Shown: positions 22,930 through 33,664 of the stretch, piece by piece
Numbering within the stretch: position 1 is the first letter of the stretch
Layout of the letters: the number at the start of each line of letters is the position of its first letter
Source: Cheilinus undulatus
Lineage: Eukaryota > Chordata > Actinopteri > Labriformes > Labridae
Length of the DNA stretch: 64,000 bases
Reading direction: 5' to 3'
Assembly: GCF_018320785.1 (NCBI RefSeq)
Contig: NC_054873.1
Location: 33,942,196 to 34,006,195 of the forward strand
Program-made: the position numbers and the translations under genes
The notes under the pieces: model-generated
Databases searched by the model: none
The model's input: only the letters and a program-made list of their open reading frames with translations
What the model was told of the DNA's origin: nothing

Positions 22930-23330
22930 ACAGTACATTTGAAAGATTTGTGGGACTTTCTTCAAACTTAAGACAACGTTTTGTTCTGACTCAAAAAGAA
23001 ACTGATTCTATTTTGGGCGTCATGGGTCAAGTGTCAAAGTCATCAAGCTGGTGCGTATCCCTTGTTTATGAACAGAACAACTCCCAAATGGTAAGAGGGA
23101 TTTTTATGAAACTTTGTGCAAATTTAAAGCTTGACATGGGATTGAACTCCTTTGATTTTGGAGGTCAAAGTTCAAAGGTCAAGGTCATTGGGTGTACCTT
23201 TCTTTCCAGGACATTCTTGTAAATGCAGTATCTTTATATTTACAGAAAGATTTCCCTTCAAACTTTGAACAAATGTTCAACTTGACTCAGGGAGGTCAAA
23301 GGTCAAGGCTATGACATCTCATGGTCAGCC
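22930..23330. repeat. Second decayed 'GGTCAAGGTC' tandem array
   Basis: Same unit phrases as the array 500 bp upstream, for example GGTCAAAGTTCAAAGGTCAA, then GACATTCTTGTAAATGCAGT, then CAAACTTTGAACAAATGTTC. The ORF at 22911-23222 runs through the repeat and is not a gene. Confidence 0.65.
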
Positions 23331-23569
23331 CTTACTAAAAACAGTTCCACCACAGAAAATCCAGCAGAATTCTTCTTGACCAATGTTAGTTTAGTTTTCA
23401 AAAAAGACAAAAAATGTCAGTGCTGGACTGTTGAACTTCCAAATTCATGCTATTTATCTACTTTGCGTATAAGGTGTGTTATTTTCTAGATTTTAAAACC
23501 AATTAAAGTATTGATTGTGCATTAAAATGAGTTCTAACCCATGACCCATGTACTTAAATTGTCTGCCAG

Positions 23570-23682
23570 AGACCTACAACTTCAAGACGGTAGTTCTTGA
23601 TAAGCCCCTCACGGATGCCAGCATCATCTTCAGTATTGTCATGGACCTGAATGATCTAAACACCAGTATGCAGAGGATTTTG
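23570..23682 (+). pseudogene. Exon-like block A of an unidentified gene
   Basis: Acceptor GTCTGCCAG precedes the block and GTGAAG follows. The frame reads TYNFKTVVLDKPLTDAS, then IIFSIVMDLNDLNTSMQRIL, which looks like ordinary globular protein. It ends in phase with block B (24606-24750), which begins GAELQQIED. The gene is not recognised. Confidence 0.3.
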
Positions 23683-23859
23683 GTGAAGCTGATTTATCAC
23701 AGTTTGCATTTATATTTGTGGTTCAGTACACAAAAGCACCCTTGTTAGCCTTCCTATTATCTGGGTGTTTTGTTTACAATTCAGGGTGCGGAGCTGCACC
23801 AGTGTATCAATATTTTCTAACACCCCTAACCACTGGTATTGAATAACATAGGATAAATC

Positions 23860-24592
23860 AGCCATTCAAGCAACACAGCATCCCCTTAAGGGCATCTTAG
23901 GTGTTTTTTTACACTCGGGAGCTCAGTGCATGCTTGTTTTTATATTTTAGGGGGCAGTCCCAAAAGCTCTCTACCTTTAATTTTGATCCCATTATGTCAA
24001 CATAAAAAGAGTTTCCCTTTTATATCCAGTATAACTTACACGGTGTCCCAACCTTTTTGGAATTTGGGTTTGTAATGGATGTAATTGGGTCATTGTCTTG
24101 CTGGAAAATAAGTCTTTTCTCAAGCCGTAGCTCGTTTGCAGACTGAATAAGACTGTCCTCCAGGATTTTCCTACATTTTGCTGCAGTCAGGGCCAGCTGC
24201 CGAGAAACATCCCCACAGCCTGATGCTGCCACCACCGGGCTTTATAGCGGGGCTGGTGTGTTTGTGGTGATGTGCAGTGTCTGGTGTCCACCATCAGACC
24301 AAAGAACTTTCTTCCACTTGACCATGGAGTCTCCCACATGCCTTTCAGTGAACTCTAGTCAAGATTTTATTTGACTTCTCTTCAACAGTGCCATTCTCTT
24401 TGCCACTCTCCCATAAAGCGTTGACTTGTGAAGAACCCAGACAACAGTTGTATGCAGAGTGGCTCCCATCTCAGCTGCTGAGGCTTATAACTCCTTCAGA
24501 GTCATACTCTCTCTCACTAGTCTTCTTCTTGCACAGTCACTCAGTTGTTGAGGATGGCCTGATCTTGGTAGATTTACACATGTGCCATATTT
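23860..24592 (-). mobile_element. Tc1-like transposon relic, copy 2
   Basis: Nearly identical to 20175-20908, differing by scattered substitutions and small indels. It carries the same LIFQQDNDP frame (24020-24235, minus strand) and breaks off where copy 1 continues (GTGCCATATT). It lies between two partial copies of an exon-like sequence (23785 and 24606). Confidence 0.65.
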
Positions 24593-24605
24593 CTACAGGG
24601 TACAG

Positions 24606-24750
24606 GGTGCGGAGCTGCAACAGATCGAGGACTCTCATGGGATATTTGAAGTGGAACAGATGGGAACGAAGCACATGCTGCACATTTTTTGAGAGAGCAT
24701 CAGTGACATGAGCACCGACAGCCTGCAGGTCTCAGACAAGAGGCTGTCAG
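24606..24750 (+). pseudogene. Exon-like block B, disrupted
   Basis: Acceptor TACAG precedes and donor GTAGGC follows. The frame reads GAELQQIEDSHGIFEVEQMG, then TKHMLHIF, then TGA at 24690-24692, then ESISDMSTDSLQVSDKRLSG. The stop sits in a T6 run and looks like an indel scar. The first 17 bases (GGTGCGGAGCTGCA and the next bases) also occur at 23785-23801 after another acceptor (ATTCAG), on the other side of the Tc1 copy. It looks like an exon split or duplicated around a transposon. The gene is unknown. Confidence 0.35.
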
Positions 24751-24759
24751 GTAGGCTTA

Positions 24760-27075
24760 ACATGAGACTCAGGTCCTTTTTTTTACTGCTCATAACACAG
24801 AGAAACAAAACTATCATGTTCTTGTTACTTTCCTTTATACACACTTTTCCATCTAATTTACTGTCTGTTACTTATTCTTACTGTCATCTCTGATCCTATT
24901 TACAACACATTCAAAGACAAAATATCTTCTCTTTTTGTTGAATTTGGTTTTAACTGTCACTGATGGTTTTGTGTCTCTGGAGTTTTTCAGCTATCTCATG
25001 TTTCTGTGAACATCAACAAAGCCATTAAGCTCCAGATGACAGATGTCTTTTGTAGCTGACGAATGCTGTTATTTGGATTTCTTCCAAGATGTTTGAATGA
25101 ATTTCTCTAAATGTAGCTCTAGTGAAAGAATTTTATTTCTCCTTCTCGTACAATGCATCATGTGCTCCTCAAATCTTTCTGGGGGTAGATCTTGCTGCTG
25201 CTTAGCAAGGTGGCCCTGAAGAGGGAAAAAGCTTTTTGGGGCCCTGAGGTCTGAGTCAGCCCATGGAGGCCAGAAAAAATGTGGTCCATCCTATTTTTCA
25301 GCAATGAGAACCAAATATTATTTTTAACTTAAATACTCACCATTAATTCAAACAGGGAAAATGCACGTTTTATTAACTGTAGATGTAGGTGTAGCATGTT
25401 TCTATGGTAAACCCACTATCCTTGTTTTTTATGATGTTACCAATGTGAGCTGGTCTGTTGCACTAAACTGTTAGGCCAGTCATTTTGGACAGTGAATTGC
25501 CAGGACCTTAAAAAGAGTCAGACATCCCTCAACCCCCCTGTCTCCATATAGAGTTTAAGAGTCAAAGACTGACAGTAATTCAGCATCTTATCAATGGAAA
25601 GTAGGTATTTGTCTTATTCACTGACTGATCTCTCCTGATTTAACTGTCCAGGGTGTACCCTGTCTCTCACCCAATGGCAGCTGGGATTGGCTCCAGCACT
25701 CTGCAGTCTTGAATTAAAGAATATGTCTAAAAAGATGCATTTATGAGGCTCTGTGCAAATAAATACACCATTCATGCTTTTGGCAGAAAAGCTTATTTTC
25801 ATACTGGGGTTTTATGCATTTTCCATCAATTTAAATGTTCTTTCTCTTTGAATTTGAAACACACTTACTCATAAGCCTTCATCTGAAAAAAATATGTCCC
25901 ATAAAGAATGAGGTTTCAGAATTGTCTGTGAAGAAACCAAAGTTTTAGGCTTTGAGGGAGATAAGATGAAAGAAACACAAATGAACTCAGTACAATCTCT
26001 GCGGTCTTCGGGAAATTCACGACTGAAAAAGTCTTGTAGTATTTCTGTAAGTTATTTTCCCTTTGGTGGGTGAAAAGAGAAGGGAAGTTTGACATGCCTC
26101 TGTCTCATGACAGTCTGACCTACATTTGAAGTGAAATAATGTGAACATCAGTGACTACACTAAACAGAAACTGTTCCAGTTTTCTCTGAATGTACACGGA
26201 TATGTATTTACAGCCTTCGTCCTTATAAGGAACTTTTTGACATGTACTTTGCTCTGTTTTGTCTTATTTTTTTGTTTTCCCCAGAAGGTCTGTGTCATCC
26301 TGTTTTAGTGGAGCTAGCATTTCTGAGGAAACAAACTTCCCCCATCGGACACTGCTGAGATGAGCAGTCACTTCCCCCTTTCTTTCCTCCCCTGAGATTA
26401 GAGTCTCCGCTTTCTTCATCACTATGCTAAAAAAAAAAAAAAATCATCTCCCTCTATCGTATGAATTCAGACGCATGTGTAGCATAATAAATCCTCCCTT
26501 CTAGTGCTGAGTTGAAAGTAATCCAAGCAAATCCCTCCTCACAACAAGCTCATTTATTACGACTGTCTAACAAGATGCTTACTCGCCCAAGGTGTAGGCT
26601 GGGGCGTGTAAATATCTTCACAAGGACATGTGGCTGTCCTCTGGGCTGGCAGGAACAGAGGCAGAGTAATTAAGACTGCGTTAATTACAGTAACCCGTTA
26701 CAGAGCTCTGTCTTTGTTCTTTTTCAACTGTATGTTCTCAAACCAAGGTCTACTGTATGATTAAACTAAATATACAGAACGAATGAGTACAAAGATAATA
26801 TGTTCCTGTGTGTCTGTGATTTAACATATTTTCTATGTGTAATACACTGAGGGAAACAGAAATAAGTTAAAATGACAACTGCTAAATTCAGACATTCTCA
26901 TGTCACCAAGTTTGCAATGAACTCTGCATAACTCCAATAGTAAAGTCTGCAGTTATGAGAAGTCCACACCAGAACATTTTCTCACCTGTTGATTTCACAA
27001 TGTAACAGCACGTGGTGCTGACAAACTCACAGGGAAATCACCCTGTCCTTATATTCATAAGTGTAGGTTTCAAGC
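24760..27075. other. Intergenic; one scrap of a dispersed family
   Basis: 25195-25330 (AAGAGGGAAAAAGCTTTTTGG, then CCCATGGAGGCCAGAAAAAA) matches the left part of the repeat at 37640-38300. The remainder, including a 14-base A run near 26430, shows no gene. Confidence 0.45.
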
Positions 27076-27079
27076 ACAA

Positions 27080-27543
27080 ACATTTGTCTTATGAAATGTG
27101 TTTGGTGGAGGAGGGATGATGGGATGGGGCTGTTTTTCAGGGTTTGGGCTAGGCCCCTTATCTTAATACTTCAGCATACCAGGACATTTTGAACAGTGCT
27201 ATGCTTCCAACTTTGTGGGGAGGCCTCTTTCTATTCCAGCATGACTGTGCCCCCAGTGCACAAAGGAAGGACTACAAATACATGGTTTGATGAGTTCAAA
27301 GTGGAAGAACATAACTGGCCGACACATGGCCCTGACCTCAATCCCGTCGGCCATGTCTGGGATGAACTGCAACAGAGATTGCAAGCCAGGCTCTCTCGCC
27401 CAACATCAGTGCATGACCGCATACATGATCTACAGAATGAATGGGCACAAATTCCCACAGAAACTCTCCAAAATCTTGTGGAAAGTCTTCCAAGAAGAGT
27501 AGAGGCTGTTAACGCTGCTAAAGGAGGACCGACTCCACATTAA
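27080..27543 (+). mobile_element. Tc1-like transposase C-terminal fragment, family 1
   Basis: GGTGGAGGAGGGATGATGGG upstream corresponds to the glycine-rich segment, and the frame from 27196 encodes APVHK-like residues, then WFDEF, then HGPDLNPVGHVWDEL, ending AKGGPTPH and TAA. SPDLNPIEHLWDEL and AKGGPTSY are hallmark phrases of Tc1 transposases, the first containing the end of the DDE core. A frameshift or substitution replaces the usual FQHD start of the segment in this frame, and the N-terminal half is absent. Confidence 0.8.
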
Positions 27544-27551
27544 AGTACATG

Positions 27552-28392
27552 TAAACTTAGAACAAAAAGTAGGGAAATTTGTGTTTGGTAGATAATTTCT
27601 TTGTTGTAACAATGTTTCTCGGTAATAAATTTAACACAGTTGAGAAGCCTGTTTATTACCCTTTTAAATGATGCCACATTTGTAAGGAACATGCATTTGT
27701 GGGATGAGCAGCAGAGCTGAGTATGTGGGTTGCACCCATGAAAAATGTGCCAAATCTTCTCTGCCAATGCCAAAAGGCTTATTCTGCCATTGACTCTTGT
27801 TTGTTGTTGGTGGATTGGATGATTGCTTGAAGAAACAAGACATATTGACAATCTAACAATTTATTCATTTAACAAACAGAGCATCTGGAAAAACCATACA
27901 CAGCAACAACAGCCTGGCTCCTCCTCCTCATGCTGGTCACCAGCCTGGTCACACACTGCTGTGGGATGGCATCCCATTCTTCAACCAGCATTTGTCGCAA
28001 GTCAGCCAACGTGGTTGTGTTGGTCACTCTGGCATGAACAGCACATCCAAGCTGATCCCACAAGTGTTCAATGGGGTTAAGGCCATCTTGAGGTGCCCAA
28101 CCGATGGGCCCTATCCAGATCAGTCAAACGTGGGATGCCGATTCTTGAAGCAGACATCTACTGACCACTGTAGCAGGGCCCATGCTTACAGGTGCTGCCA
28201 ATCAAGCACCGAAACCCACATACTCAGCTCTGCTGCTCATCCCAGAGATGCATGTTCCTTACAAATGTGGCATCATTTAAAAGGGTAATAAACAGGCTTC
28301 TCAACTGTGTTAAATTTATTACCGAGAAACATTATTACAACAAAGAAATTATCTACCAAACACAAATTTCCCTACTTTTTGTTCTAAGTTTA
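27552..28392 (-). mobile_element. Tc1-like element with 180-bp terminal inverted repeats, internally deleted
   Basis: 27552-27731 and 28213-28392 are inverted copies of equal length (180 bp) with only a few differences, starting TAAACTTAGAACAAAAAGTA. Between them the minus strand carries the last part of a transposase, including NTTTLADLRQMLVEEWDAIP and RRRSQAVVAVYG, phrases of a widespread animal Tc1-like family. Only about 85 codons of transposase remain, so it is a deletion derivative. It abuts the other Tc1 fragment ending at 27543. Confidence 0.75.
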
Positions 28393-29080
28393 TTTGCCAT
28401 TACAGTCCCTGTTGGTGTGATGGTCAGGCGGCTGAATATACTGTATATAAAAGGGGATAAAACCTGCCTTTTTAGATGTGACAAAAAGTGTGACACCATA
28501 ATAAAGTTACACCATAATGATGGGAAACTGACAGGCTGCAGAAACCATTTGGATTTTTTTTTTCTCTTATTTTTTAATCTGAAATTGGGCAGACAGTTTC
28601 AGGAACAAACCTCTCATTGCTGTCATGGAAACAAACAATGCTCTTGAGGCAGTGTTTTTTCCAATATCACCACTAGGAGTTGCCAAAGTCAGCAACAACA
28701 CAATTCTTACATCGACTGTATGCCAAAAATAGTTAAGAACCAGAGTTCTGACATCTATATCCCAAACCGATGCAAAACAACATGCAGACCTATTTAAAGA
28801 TGATCTTAATCTCATAACTCTTGAAAGAGAGATTGTCATCTGAAATATGCTTTCATGATGCTGAATAAAGGATACAGATACAGTACAGAAACTAGTTCCA
28901 GCGTGATGAACTTTTTGGCAGGACTGACAGCCCCCCCAAAAATCAGGCTGCCCCCAAAGTCCCCTTACAAGGAAGGATTGATGGAAATGGAAGACCAAGG
29001 TGGAGAGGAAAACCATCTGCACCTTGTTGTGGCTTAGCAGAAGGTTCTGCAAATACAGTCTACAGTATGGTTGTGCTCTC
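28393..29080. other. Unassigned; no gene
   Basis: A 190-codon minus-strand frame (28567-29139) crosses this stretch but has no domain, no splice context and Ser/Leu/Cys-rich random composition. I regard it as chance. Confidence 0.4.
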
Positions 29081-29084
29081 TGTC

Positions 29085-29600
29085 TGATGTTTGGCATTGG
29101 ACTTGGTGGTGTGAGGCTTGTATGCAGCTGCTTGGCCATGGAAACCCATTACATGAAGTTCTTTTACTTACATTACCGCCAGAGGAAATTCATAACTCTT
29201 CAGCTATCAGCAGAGTGTTGAAGACTTTTACACACCATGCAACCTATCAGTCATTGACCCTGCTCTGTGATTATACCTGATCTTCAACTTCATGGCTGAG
29301 TTGCTGTTGCTCCTAAATGCTTCCACTTTCTATAATATCACTTACAGATGACTGTGGAATACCCAGCAGGGACGAAATTTCATGAACCGTCTTATTGCAA
29401 AGGTGGCATCCATCACAGTACCACGCTTGAAGTCACTGAGCTCTTCAGAACAATCCAAATGTTTGAAAATGGAGGCTGCACAGCTAGGTACTTGATTTTA
29501 TACACCAGTTACCACGAGTCTCATTGAAACAGCTTGAGTCAATAAATAATCGTTGTGACCAAGTACTTTTGTCCATATATTCTGTTTCTTTTTCTATTTT
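29085..29600 (-). mobile_element. Tc1-like relic, N-terminal half
   Basis: Plus-strand phrases GGCCATGGAAACCCATTACA, CATGGCTGAGTTGCTGTTGC, TGTGGAATACCCAGCAGGGA and GGTGGCATCCATCACAGTAC read on the minus strand as a degraded helix-turn-helix (paired-like) domain of a Tc1 transposase. The end near 29600 (AAGTACTTTTGTCCATATA) is the usual terminus of these elements. There is no intact frame. Confidence 0.55.
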
Positions 29601-29754
29601 TTTACAGTCATCATATATGCATCCTCCCCCCTGGAAACCTCTGCCTGGATGACATGGTAGATAAAAAGTAGGACACGTTTCCCTCACCTTTCATTCTTCT
29701 TCATACATGATGTCTACAAAGTGATGATAAGATGGGCTAAACAAGAGAAGGTCT

Positions 29755-29925
29755 GGGGGCACAGAGAGCCTAGGGGTTAGGACGCACCCCATGTATGTGG
29801 GCAGCCAGGGTTCGGGTCTGGCCTGTGGCTCTGCTCCCACACTTTCTCCCCTGTCTCCAGCTCTGTCCTATCTCCATTAAGGTATAAAATGCTTGAAAAT
29901 AAATACATAAGAACTTGTAAAGATG
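29755..29925 (+). mobile_element. tRNA-derived SINE
   Basis: AGAGCCTAGGGGTTAGGAC resembles a tRNA A-box region, and GGTTCGGGTCTG (29809-29820) fits the B box GGTTCGANTCC with two changes. The body ends CCATTAAGGTATAAAATGCT, then AAAATAAATA, the tail typical of a fish SINE. Confidence 0.65.
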
Positions 29926-29929
29926 TATT

Positions 29930-30920
29930 GTTTAACAGGGGCAGCAAAGATCTCTGTCCAGTCTCTTGGCCCTGTTTGCCTGGCTGTGGTGATGCATCAA
30001 ATGGCCACAAGAGGTCAGACTTGCTTCTATCCTTGGCAGGCGCTTTTGCTCCAGGAACAAAATGAATGTTTGGGTTGTTGGAGGGATTTTTACTCATTAG
30101 TCAGCTTGCTGAACCAGGGAGATTTTTCTTAAGTCACTAAGCTGCAAGTACTTTTTTTTCCATATCACAAAAAGTTAAAAAAAAATCCTCCTTGGTCATG
30201 TATGTGTTTCACAGTGTTAACTCTTTTTGCTCAACCATGTATTGTGCAAAATTGTAAAACTTCAAACTGTGAGCTAATTGCCTCTCAGGAGTCACAGTTC
30301 TAGAGTTAGGGGCTGACTCTATGCAACCAGTCAAAACCTCACTCGGCTTGAAGCTGTCCCAGTGGCCCTTTTTTGCTCATCTGTGTGATATGCAGTACAA
30401 CTTTCCATGTGCACCCAGTACCCAACTTTTAGTGTTTATCATCCTTAACTCACTTTTCTTTCTGAGCCTGGTCCTTGACAGTTTGAGAGATTAAAAAAGT
30501 GTAATTGTGGCTAATTACATTTCAGCAAACAAACAAACACTCAAATTCTAATCCCAATGAATTTTCCCCTTTCCAGAAAGTATTAGAGCAGAAACACATT
30601 TTCTTTGTCTAGCATATTATTAGGTTTGAAATTAGGGAACAAGTCAGGTCCTGACTCCATCTTCTGCAGGTATTATCACCAGTATTAGGGGAATCTCTTG
30701 CAGGTGAAGTCCATTTTATAGGTCATTTCATGGTAGTCTTGCAGCTTCAGACACAGAAAGTTGTTACAAATCATGTTTAGTTGCTAACTCATCAAAGTGT
30801 GCAATAATTAACAACTCCAGAATGTCAAGAGCTACGTCATATTCCTCGCAGAGGCTTTTCTGCCGAAGACTGTTTCTGCCACTAATGCTAATGTTAGTCA
30901 ACTAAAAAAAGGGAAAGGAA
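29930..30920. other. Intergenic, nothing identified
   Basis: No exon, repeat array or RNA gene is supported. Confidence 0.45.
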
Positions 30921-30924
30921 TCCT

Positions 30925-31370
30925 ATTATGAGATCAAAAGTCATAACTATGAGATAAAAAGTCTAAATTATGAGATAAAAAGTATAATTATGAGATAAAA
31001 AGTCAAAATTATGAAATATAGAGTCAAAATTATGAGATTAAAAGTCAAAATTATGAGATAAAAAGTATACTTATGAGACAAAAGCCCAAGTATGAAATAA
31101 AGAGTCACAATTATGAGATAGAAAGTCAAAATTATGAGATAAAAAGTATACTTATGAGATAAAAAGCAAAAATTAAGAAGAAAAACATACTTATGAGATA
31201 AAAAAACATACTTATGAGATAAACAAACATACTTATGAGAAAAAATGTCAACTTTATGAGATACAAACTCATAATTATGAGATAAAAAGTCAAAATTATC
31301 AGATTAAAAAGTTGAAATTATGAGATAAGTCATAGTTATGACTTTTTATCTCATAATTTTAATTTATGAT
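30925..31370. repeat. Tandem repeat of TTATGAGATAAAAAGTCAAAA
   Basis: About 20 degenerate copies of a 20-22 bp unit, variants ending in GTATAC, GTCAAAA or ACATAC. The last segment (GTTATGACTTTTTATCTCATAA, 31331-31360) is in inverted orientation, so the 3' end can fold back on the array. Confidence 0.85.
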
Positions 31371-31374
31371 TGTT

Positions 31375-31855
31375 TTTCTTTTTCAAGAATTGCCTTACTT
31401 TCAAATTTTTCTTTTTCATTTGGCAGAAATGGGCTCCTATACTTTTCCACTCATGAACTACAGAATTTCAGGGTTTCTTCACACCTAGTTCATTTGCGCT
31501 GGTCTGAATCAAAGAACAGTTTGTTACACTGTTGCATATTTACCTCAGGCAGTGTGTTGTGATGTGTTCTCTCCTGTAAGTAAACAAAGAGTAGTTAGTT
31601 GACTTTTTCCTCATTGTTGCTCTTTAGTCTTTTTCCAATTGCAAAATGGACTGACTCCGCTTAAAGTGATGTTGACTCTGTCTTTTATTTATCACTGTAG
31701 GGAAAGAATGGAGTTCGAAAATTAGCTGAAACTGAAAGATGTTAGTGTACTGGAATTGCTGAAGGGGCTGATCAAAAGAAATCATATGATGTTCCTGAAC
31801 GTTACCTGCTCATCTACTGTTACTGTTTATTTGAAGATAAATCAGTTGTGGTATT
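31375..31855. other. Unassigned AT-rich DNA
   Basis: No gene is recognised. The ORFs at 31338-31562 and 31756-31992 have no domain. Confidence 0.4.
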
Positions 31856-31859
31856 TTTG

Positions 31860-33560
31860 GAAAACAGAGGTTTCTCTGTGCTTTGTACACCAATTTCTCC
31901 TCTATTTGAAGTCACAAGTGTGTAATGTATGTGCCACCTTTTTAGATCTTCAAGCAAATTTTAGGTTTGACAAAGATAATCCAAGTAAGTAAAAAAGCAG
32001 TCTTAAAATCATGATTTCAATTATTAAGGGGAAAAGTCATCCAAACCCACCTGATCCTGTGTGAAAAAGTAATTGCACCCCAAACAACTGCAAGCAGACA
32101 TTTTTGATTACTAGCAATGGGTCTTTTATATCGCTGTGGAGGAAATTTGGCCCACTCTCCTTTGCAGAATGCTTTTTATTCAGCCACATTGGAGGATTTT
32201 AAAACATGAACAGTCTGTTCAAGGTCATGCCACAACATCCCAATCGGCCACTCCTAATCCTTATTTGGTTTTTACCTTTTTAAGCAATGAAGAGCTGGAC
32301 TTGCTGTTATTTTCAGATTATTGTCCTGCTACATAACACAAATGTGGTTGAGCTTGGGGTCATGAACTGATGGCTGGACATTCTCCTTCAGGATTTTCTG
32401 GTAGAGAGCAGAATTCATGGTTTCATCAATTACGGCAATGCACTTCTTTGATGAAGTTCAACTTTTGTCTCCTCAGTCCACATTATATTTTCCCAAAAGT
32501 CTTTGGGATCATCAAGATGTTTTTTGGCAAATGTGAGACAGGCCTTTGGTCAGCAGTGGTTTTGGACTAGGAGCTCTCCCATGGATGCCATTTTTGCCCT
32601 GTCTCTTTCTTCTTGTTGAATCACGAATATTGACCTTAAAGGGATAGTCTGCTTCAACATTTTGGCAAATTCACCCATTGCAATAATTCCTATAGTCGGT
32701 ATTTTTTGCTTTCCCTAATCAAACTCATCAAATACACAATCCAACAACTCCAAAACGCTCTCGTGGACAAGTTGTGACCAGCACATTCACCACGCTATGA
32801 AACAATAATGTATAATTATGTAACATTATGACACATGAAGCAAATACTCGGAACTATTTCTTGAGTAAACCACTGGGCGGAGTGACACAGTGCAGCAGCC
32901 ATGTCTGGAGTGTAGTTCTGGCTTTGCATTTAGCTTTAAAACATCTCCGTCTCATAATGTTCCATGATTATTTCAAAGCGTGGTGAATGTACAGGTCACA
33001 ACTTGTCGACAAGAGCATTTTGGAGTTGTTGGATTGTGTATTTGATGAGTTTGATGAGGGAAAGCAAAAAATTCAGTCTGCTTCCATAGCGTTAGCTGTG
33101 CAGCTGGTATATCAGTCCCCCAGATCTAAAAACAGCTTGCACCGACAACTAAAGGAAACAAACCTATTACTAAGACTATAGGAACTATGGCAATGGGCGA
33201 ATTTGCCAAAATGTTGAAGTATCCCTTTAACTGAGTCAAGTGAGGCCTGCAGGTCTTTAAATTTTGTTCTGGGCTCTTATGCGACCTCTTGGATGGGTCG
33301 TAGTTGCGCTCTTGGAGTAATTTTGGCAGGCCTGCCACTCCTAGGATGGTTCACCACTATTCTAAGTTTTCTCCATTTGTGGATAATGGCTCTCACTGTG
33401 GTTTTCTTGGGTCCAAATATCTACCCTTTCCACATTGATAGATGTCAAACTTTGTTTCTTATCTGTTCTTCACCAACAATGTTGGTGGTTTTTGGCAAGC
33501 ATGTTTTTGTGAGACAACTTTGAAAATGAAAGGGTCATTGTAGAGGAACTGTAGATTTTT
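31860..33560 (-). mobile_element. Tc1-like transposon relic, split by a MITE
   Basis: The end carries TTAGATCTTCAAGCAAATTT, then CCACCTGATCCTGTGTGAAAAAG, and the body carries CAGCCACATTGGAGGATTTT, CTCCTTCAGGATTTTCTGGT and GTGAGGCCTGCAGGTCTTTA, all phrases of a very common fish Tc1 element whose transposase reads on the minus strand. A segment around 32440 is deleted internally. The body is interrupted at 32640-33226 by a TTAA MITE. Many frame breaks make it inactive. Confidence 0.75.
32640..33226. mobile_element. 587-bp TTAA-type foldback MITE
   Basis: TTAA flanks both ends (32636-32639 and 33227-33230). The ends are inverted: AGGGATAGTCTGCTTCAACA on the left and, reverse complemented, AGGGATACTTCAACATTTTG on the right. 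Longer inverted segments lie inside (ATCAAACTCATCAAATACAC near 32719 against its complement near 33040), so the element can fold almost end to end. Removing it and one TTAA restores the continuous Tc1 sequence. A TTAA target suggests mobilisation by a piggyBac- or Kolobok-type transposase. Confidence 0.85.
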
Positions 33561-33664
33561 GCATGGACACTTTGCATACTGCTGTTTCACCCACACAGGA
33601 GAGACTACTGTTGACAGGGCATGCGCTTTACAGCAAGCAACAGTATATTTCTGCATTTCATGTG

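Noticed and set aside
28567..29139. 190-codon minus-strand ORF
   Set aside because: It overlaps unassigned DNA and a Tc1 relic, has no domain or splice context and has random-looking composition.
28861..29280. Overlapping plus-strand ORFs near 29 kb as a spliced gene
   Set aside because: The peptides are short, in different frames and partly from a Tc1-like relic on the opposite strand.
29809..29820. tRNA gene suggested by GGTTCGGGTCTG
   Set aside because: No cloverleaf stems form around it. The A box, body and A/T-rich tail fit a tRNA-derived SINE instead.
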